A stretch of 10,547 nucleotides of DNA, from contig JAOUJU010000041.1 in NCBI GenBank assembly GCA_029883045.1, positions 1 through 10,547 of the forward strand, in the 5' to 3' direction. The notes beneath the pieces are model-generated. The model had not been told where the DNA came from, searched no databases, and saw nothing but the letters and a program-made list of their open reading frames with translations. Shown piece by piece: positions 7,584 through 10,547 of this stretch. Each line of letters starts with the position of its first letter. Position 1 is the stretch's first letter. Both the position numbers and the translations under genes were made by a program. This DNA comes from Rhodospirillaceae bacterium. Lineage in GTDB: Bacteria > Pseudomonadota > Alphaproteobacteria > Rhodospirillales > Magnetovibrionaceae.

Positions 7584-7620
7584 CCTTCTTTAGTCGTTAC
7601 AACAACTAAAAAAAGGAGCA
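7580..7620 (+). promoter_or_regulatory. Inverted repeat sequestering the Shine-Dalgarno of the 60-aa gene
   Basis: TGCTCCTT (7580-7587) pairs with AAGGAGCA (7613-7620) and TTTAGT (7589-7594) with ACTAAA (7605-7610). These 14 pairs are separated by a small internal loop and closed by a 10-nt loop (7595-7604). The 3' arm contains the ribosome site AGGAG (7614-7618). The 5' arm overlaps the sigma-54 -12 element and ends about where that promoter should start RNA. No U-run follows, so it is not a terminator. The repeat could instead act as a DNA operator. Confidence 0.55.
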
Positions 7621-7624
7621 AACG

Positions 7625-7807
7625 ATGACAAGCGCAGCTAAAGAGGTATATTTGGGCGAAAAATTCAATTCCAACCACCAGTTGGCATTGATACTTTCAC
7701 GGCATATGGGCAAGAAAAAAGCATGTGCCACCGCCAAGAAAAACGGGTGGGAAGGGGTTCTTCAGGCCCTAAGCGAACAAATGGCGATTGTGACCATTCC
7801 GCATTGA
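7625..7807 (+). CDS. Small protein, 60 aa, unknown function
   Basis: I do not recognise this protein. It has 60 residues, no signal peptide, no membrane segment and one Cys. The middle (about 18-50) looks like two helices: HQLALILSRHMGKKKACATA, then a lysine pair and GWEGVLQALSEQM, and it is clearly basic. Coding support comes from context. A strong Shine-Dalgarno AGGAG lies 6 nt before the ATG, a near-consensus sigma-54 promoter sits upstream, and the gene ends 6 bp before a convergent gene. The length and basic helices would allow a small nucleic-acid- or protein-binding role, but no HTH or other named motif is visible. The upstream signals suggest tight, conditional expression by RpoN with an enhancer-binding protein. 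Its place after clpA may reflect position only. Confidence 0.7.
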   Translation: MTSAAKEVYLGEKFNSNHQLALILSRHMGKKKACATAKKNGWEGVLQALSEQMAIVTIPH

Positions 7808-7813
7808 TGGGGT

Positions 7814-8137
7814 TTACCCTTTACAGGGGAATTCTGCAACTATCCTTGTTCCACCCGGGCCCTTGAACGGCAATGGTTGGTGTGAACCAGAAGGCATGGT
7901 GTAATCGCGCATTGTGGGTACAGAACCGGAATTTCCCGGTCGCTTGCGCTCAATCTTGGTTTTCATGCAAACATTGCAACGGTTTACAAGGGTTTCCGAA
8001 CCGACGTTGCTTTTTATTATCCTGATGCACTTGTTAATCGGAAGTGCGCTTGCTTGGATGGGGTAAACCAGCAAAACTAGCGAAAATACGCTTACAAATA
8101 ATGTGGATATGGAAAGAATCGTTTTCATTCTGCCCAT
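7814..8137 (-). CDS. Small secreted protein with CxxC motif, unknown function
   Basis: This 107-aa product has a clear Sec signal peptide: basic start (MGRMK), hydrophobic core at about 7-26 and likely cleavage after ASA at 29-31. That leaves a mature periplasmic protein of about 76 residues. The mature part has four cysteines (37, 54, 57, 105), with CNVC at 54-57 followed by a basic run ending in RPG at 66-68. The Cys could bind metal or form two disulphides; neither is shown. The C-terminal half is rich in Gly/Pro/Ser. The ATG at 8137 has GGAAGG about 11 nt upstream; an ATG three codons later (8128) would also leave a good signal peptide. It lies 51 bp after the stop of the 229-aa gene on the same strand and may be cotranscribed with it. 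I do not recognise the family. Confidence 0.72.
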   Translation of the reverse strand: MGRMKTILSISTLFVSVFSLVLLVYPIQASALPINKCIRIIKSNVGSETLVNRCNVCMKTKIERKRPGNSGSVPTMRDYTMPSGSHQPLPFKGPGGTRIVAEFPCKG

Positions 8138-8188
8138 TGTACAGCGTGCCTTCCGGCCCCGTTAGGGCTAATATTCCCAGTAATTTTC

Positions 8189-8878
8189 TTATTTATCGTC
8201 ACTGTTTCTGCCCTGCCACAGATCAATGTCTTTTAAGATATCGCCCTTTAGGTTATGGCCGGGATTTTCGTTTTTCCCGTTGGTTTGTAACTGTTGTTCA
8301 TTTTTTGCGCTGTCCGCTTCTTGCATGGCAAGCAAAACACCAATTCCCGGGCCAAATTCATTTGTCCGGCTAATTACATCGCCCCTTAGGGTATCACCCG
8401 GTACACCATCTGATTTATGGGCTAAGATACCTTGCTTATTGTCGTTTTTGTCTTTGTCAGCTTGTTCGCTAATGGCGGCTAAGCGTTTTTGAATTTCCTC
8501 TTCTATTATTTTTTCTATGTTGGCCCTTGCTTTGGGGGCCATTTTTGCCAATTCGTCTTCGCTTATACCCATTTCGCCAAGGATAAGTTTACGCAGATCA
8601 TTTTTCATATCTTCAATTTTTTGGGCTTTTACCTCTTCGGCGTAGGCGCTCATGCCAATTTCGCGAATTCTATCAACCGCACTTTGCCCCGGCGTTTCCA
8701 CCAGACCGCCTTTGTTGCCTTGGGCGCGCATATGATCGGTTACAATTGGTGCGGGGTTTTCGCTAGATGATGCGTTCGCGGATATAATTGCGCGTGATTT
8801 TTCTTCCGATAGGGCAATAGCTGCCTTACGCGCGGCAAATATTGCCTCTCCCGTCATGGGTGGCAGGTTAATTTTCAT
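8189..8878 (-). CDS. Hypothetical helical protein, 229 aa
   Basis: Three parts are visible. A short Ala-rich N-terminus (1-60) has no signal peptide or membrane segment. A charged helical core (about 66-136) contains SAYAEEVKAQKIEDMKN, then MGISEDELAKMAP and ARANIEKIIEEEIQKRLA. A polar, low-complexity C-terminal tail follows. From memory, cores of the type AYA...MGxxEexLaxM...RAxIEkxIxEEIxxRl recur in uncharacterised alphaproteobacterial proteins; I cannot name a family. The tail repeats a short motif: PGDTLRGDVI (160-169) and PGHNLKGDIL (206-215). It is probably cytoplasmic. The start is well fixed by GAGGGG (8885-8890) 6 nt before the ATG. It follows the acyltransferase gene by 79 bp on the same strand, and the small secreted protein lies downstream. 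No function is assigned. Confidence 0.8.
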   Translation of the reverse strand: MKINLPPMTGEAIFAARKAAIALSEEKSRAIISANASSSENPAPIVTDHMRAQGNKGGLVETPGQSAVDRIREIGMSAYAEEVKAQKIEDMKNDLRKLILGEMGISEDELAKMAPKARANIEKIIEEEIQKRLAAISEQADKDKNDNKQGILAHKSDGVPGDTLRGDVISRTNEFGPGIGVLLAMQEADSAKNEQQLQTNGKNENPGHNLKGDILKDIDLWQGRNSDDK

Positions 8879-8884
8879 TGATTT

Positions 8885-8957
8885 CCCCTCAATTTAATAT
8901 TTTTCATCTTTCAGTTGCAAAAGATGATGCAATAGCTATGCCATTGGGAATTGAGGG
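8885..8957 (-). promoter_or_regulatory. Structured leader pairing the ribosome site of the 229-aa gene
   Basis: Read on the minus strand, CCCTCAATT (8957-8949) begins directly after the TAG stop of the upstream gene. It is perfectly complementary to AATTGAGGG (8894-8886), which overlaps the GAGGGG Shine-Dalgarno of the 229-aa gene. Inside the 54-nt loop a second perfect stem, CATCTTT/AAAGATG, can form. A ribosome terminating at the upstream stop would cover the first arm, so the arrangement could couple translation of the two genes. No convincing promoter was seen in these 79 bp. Confidence 0.4.
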
Positions 8958-10124
8958 CTAAGATTTGCGGTAGGGGCTTTCTTCCATAAGTAGCGATTTT
9001 TCATGCTCTACAGCTAACGCTTCGCGTTTGGTAAAATCAGAAATTGCATCACAAAAGCCTGCATCAGCTATCCAGTGGGCCGAACGGGTTATGGTTGGGA
9101 GGTATCCTCGGCTTATTTTATGTTCACCTTGGGCTCCGGCCTCAACCCGGGAAAGGCCCATGCTGATAGCAACCTCGATTGCCTGATGGTAGCAGACCTC
9201 AAAATGCAGAAACTGAACTTGTTTATTGCACCCCCAATAACGCCCATAAATTGCGTCTTCACCTATAAGGTTAAGCGCGCCTGCAATTATTTCGCCGTTT
9301 TGTTTTGCCATTATTAACAATGTTTTATCAGACATTGTTCGACCAATAGATGAAAAGAATTCTCTGTTCAAATAGGCCCGACCCCATTTGCGTTGGGATG
9401 TGTCCATGTAAAATTCAAACATCTTATCCCAGTGGGACTCAAGTATGTCGGGGCCGGTTAAAATTTCAATTTCTACGCCGCTTTCATGGACTGCGCGGCG
9501 TTCTTTTAATATTGCTTTGCGTTTACGCGATGAAAGGGCTGCCAAAAAATCAGCAAAACTTTCATATCCATTATTTTGCCAATGGTATTGCAGCCCAATT
9601 CTGGGAATAAAGCCAAGCTGGCCAAGGGCATTTACATCAATTTCTTCTAAAAAATTAATGTGTAACGACGAAACGCCCAACTGCTTGGCAAGGCTTAAGG
9701 CCCCCTGGGCAAGCTGTAAGCGAATTTGGGTGGCTAAACCGGGTTCAAGTGCACCATTTATCATAATTTTAGGCCCCGTTACCGGGGTAAATGGCACGGC
9801 AGAAAGAAGTTTTGGATAATACGCCCCGCCAGCGCGTTCGTATGCATCGGCCCAGCCATGGTCAAAAACATATTCACCAAGGGAATTACCTTTAAGGTAA
9901 AGCATCATTACGCCAAGCAACCGATTGTTAGCGTCTTTTACGGTTAAATGTTGGGCCATCCATCCGGTTTCGGGTTTTACCGCACCACTTTGTTCTAGGG
10001 CCAATAAAAAAGCATGGCTAACAAACGGGTTGTTGGTACCCGCGCACCCATCCCAATCGCCAGCATCAATTTGTGAAATGGCGGGGACAACCGAAATTTG
10101 AAATGTATCGCTACCGTCGGGCAT
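8958..10124 (-). CDS. GNAT/FemAB-like acyltransferase, DUF482 family
   Basis: The protein belongs to the DUF482/FemAB_like group of GNAT-superfamily proteins, often labelled peptidoglycan biosynthesis proteins without proof. Family landmarks are NPFVSHAFLLALE, then GEYVFDHGWADAYERAGG with YYPKL, then VPFTPVTGP in the first half. RKRKAILKERR, the aromatic Y-W-G-C segment and the strand EAGAQGEHKISRGY with PTITRSAHW fill the second. The fold is a tandem GNAT domain, and the likely role is aminoacyl- or acyl-transfer; the substrate is unknown. The ATG at 10124 gives 388 aa and a start (MPDGSDTFQISVVP) like that of relatives. A TTG at 10163 would add 13 residues; neither has a Shine-Dalgarno. A TATAAA box (10134-10129) lies 4 nt before the ATG, so the message may be leaderless. 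A gap of 218 bp separates it from the RidA-family gene on the same strand. Confidence 0.88.
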   Translation of the reverse strand: MPDGSDTFQISVVPAISQIDAGDWDGCAGTNNPFVSHAFLLALEQSGAVKPETGWMAQHLTVKDANNRLLGVMMLYLKGNSLGEYVFDHGWADAYERAGGAYYPKLLSAVPFTPVTGPKIMINGALEPGLATQIRLQLAQGALSLAKQLGVSSLHINFLEEIDVNALGQLGFIPRIGLQYHWQNNGYESFADFLAALSSRKRKAILKERRAVHESGVEIEILTGPDILESHWDKMFEFYMDTSQRKWGRAYLNREFFSSIGRTMSDKTLLIMAKQNGEIIAGALNLIGEDAIYGRYWGCNKQVQFLHFEVCYHQAIEVAISMGLSRVEAGAQGEHKISRGYLPTITRSAHWIADAGFCDAISDFTKREALAVEHEKSLLMEESPYRKS

Positions 10125-10171
10125 GGTATTTATATGATGGCGGGTTAGGCGGGGGACAAGCAAGCATTTCT

Positions 10172-10303
10172 ATGTGGCCGCCGATGGCGTGGTTTTATTG
10201 GCCGTTATTTGCCGGAATGGTTTTGGTGGTATTTTTTGATCGTTGCGGGATTGCCCGCGTTCTGGTCAAAATGCCGTGGAACCGTGACGTCACCCTTAGG
10301 TAG
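10172..10303 (+). CDS. Doubtful small membrane ORF, 43 aa
   Basis: This frame in the gap between ridA and the acyltransferase encodes a Trp-rich, hydrophobic segment (MAWFYWPLFAGMVLVVFF) followed by a basic tail (DRCGIARVLVKMPW). That is the shape of a single-pass small membrane protein. The nearest purine-rich stretch (GGGGGA, 10151-10156) is 15 nt from the ATG, too far for a normal ribosome site, and no promoter is evident. It could be translated in the opposite direction to both neighbours, or it may be chance in a gap left by gene loss. The palindrome GTGACGTCAC (10284-10293) lies inside it. Confidence 0.2.
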   Translation: MWPPMAWFYWPLFAGMVLVVFFDRCGIARVLVKMPWNRDVTLR

Positions 10304-10342
10304 GCCAAGACTTTAAGCTATATCACCAGTGCGCCTTGCGCC

Positions 10343-10547
10343 TTAAGAAATTTCAAACGTGCCTTCGACCTCAACCGAAACACCCAGCGGCAGGGATGGC
10401 ACACCCACGGCAGCGCGGGCATGTTTGCCCGCATCGCCGAATACTTCGGCCATTAGGTCAGACGCACCGTTTATGACCTTGGGTTGGTCGGTAAAATCGG
10501 CGGTGGAATTAACAAACCCGCCAAGGCGCACCACGCGTTTTACCCGC
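10343..10547 (-). CDS. RidA (YjgF/YER057c/UK114) family protein, N-terminus cut by window
   Basis: Sixty-seven C-terminal codons are visible and the frame stays open to the window edge; a GTG at 10534 is internal, not a start. The run VVRLGGFVNSTADFTDQP, then KVINGASDLMAEVFG and GKHARAAVGVPSLPLGVSVEVEG, is the C-terminal half of the YjgF-like subgroup common in alphaproteobacteria. The conserved Arg of HARAAVGV, which in RidA contacts the substrate carboxylate, is present. Canonical RidA hydrolyses reactive enamine/imine intermediates from PLP enzymes. This subgroup is longer and its activity is less certain, so no symbol is given. It acts in the cytoplasm as a trimer in known members. It reads towards the acyltransferase gene. 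Confidence 0.9.
   Translation of the reverse strand, partial: RVKRVVRLGGFVNSTADFTDQPKVINGASDLMAEVFGDAGKHARAAVGVPSLPLGVSVEVEGTFEIS

Larger units (their letters stand above)
7430..7624. other. AT-rich leader region of the 60-aa gene
   Basis: These 195 bp hold no gene. They contain an extended -10 element (7495-7503), a sigma-54 promoter (7567-7583), an inverted repeat covering the Shine-Dalgarno (7580-7620) and a short palindrome TGCAAATTGCA (7479-7489). The stretch at about 7497-7570 is very AT-rich. That is compatible with a bendable spacer between an upstream activator site and the sigma-54 promoter, but I could not assign an activator or IHF site. Confidence 0.6.

Noticed and set aside
7806..7832. 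GGGG-TTTA-CCC and CCC-TTTACA-GGG as a bidirectional terminator between convergent genes
   Set aside because: The stems are only 3 bp, compete with each other, and lack a U-run on either strand.
7625..8137. Convergent 60-aa and 107-aa genes as a toxin-antitoxin pair
   Set aside because: They are on opposite strands, the 107-aa product is secreted by its signal peptide, and neither shows a toxin or antitoxin motif.
8044..8373. Plus-strand frames over 8044-8770 opposite the two minus-strand hypotheticals
   Set aside because: The minus-strand frames have a signal peptide or strong Shine-Dalgarno and coherent helical composition. The plus frames are Cys/Phe-rich and overlap both, as antisense shadows do.
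10073..10171. N-terminal extension of the plus-strand frame ending at 10303
   Set aside because: It overlaps the start of the DUF482 gene and has no ribosome site. Only the part from 10172 was considered, and with low confidence.
10325..10345. GC-rich repeat after ridA as a terminator
   Set aside because: GCGC-AAG-GCGC on the minus strand gives only a 4-bp stem and no U-run follows.
1..10547. CRISPR array, tRNA/rRNA, insertion sequence or phage genes
   Set aside because: No regularly spaced repeats of CRISPR length, no tRNA cloverleaf or rRNA conserved runs, and no transposase, integrase or phage protein motifs were seen.

Overview
The window looks like a stretch of chromosome from an alphaproteobacterium of moderate GC content, with AT-rich gaps between genes. 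The basis is the protein families: an AlgC-type phosphomannomutase with an RASNTQ phosphate loop, a D-Ala-D-Ala carboxypeptidase ending in a SPOR domain, an adjacent clpS-clpA pair, and a DUF482/FemAB-like acyltransferase next to a RidA homologue. A Rhodospirillales- or Micavibrio-like lineage is my guess; the sequence alone does not settle the order. I see no mobile element, CRISPR array, tRNA, rRNA or defence locus.

Layout. Positions 1-3061 (+) hold a sugar-nucleotide operon: the end of UDP-glucose 6-dehydrogenase, a phosphomannomutase/phosphoglucomutase and a small gamma-glutamylcyclotransferase-like protein. The first two make precursors for surface polysaccharide. A secreted SPOR-domain D-Ala-D-Ala carboxypeptidase (3068-4336, -) converges on this operon with only 6 bp between stops. 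A 369-bp divergent control region (4337-4705) then separates it from clpS-clpA (4706-7429, +). That region carries three TAATCAT repeats, a perfect 12-bp palindrome and a sigma-32-like promoter. ClpS is the N-degron adaptor and ClpA the AAA+ unfoldase of the ClpAP protease.

The accessory part is 7430-8957. Downstream of clpA lies a near-consensus sigma-54 promoter (GG-N10-GC). It is followed by a long inverted repeat that buries the Shine-Dalgarno sequence of an unrecognised 60-aa gene (7625-7807, +). The predicted sigma-54 start point falls inside the 5' arm. Read-through RNA would therefore have a closed ribosome site, whereas sigma-54 RNA would have an open one. Converging on this gene are a small secreted Cys-containing protein (7814-8137, -) and a 229-aa helical hypothetical (8189-8878, -). 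The ribosome site of the 229-aa gene can also pair with sequence immediately after the upstream stop codon.

The right end holds a DUF482 GNAT/FemAB-like protein (8958-10124, -) and the C-terminal part of a RidA-family protein (10343 to the window edge, -). A 218-bp gap between them contains one doubtful small membrane ORF on the + strand. Most of the window is housekeeping. The part most likely to be undescribed is the sigma-54/sequestered-ribosome-site control of the 60-aa protein.
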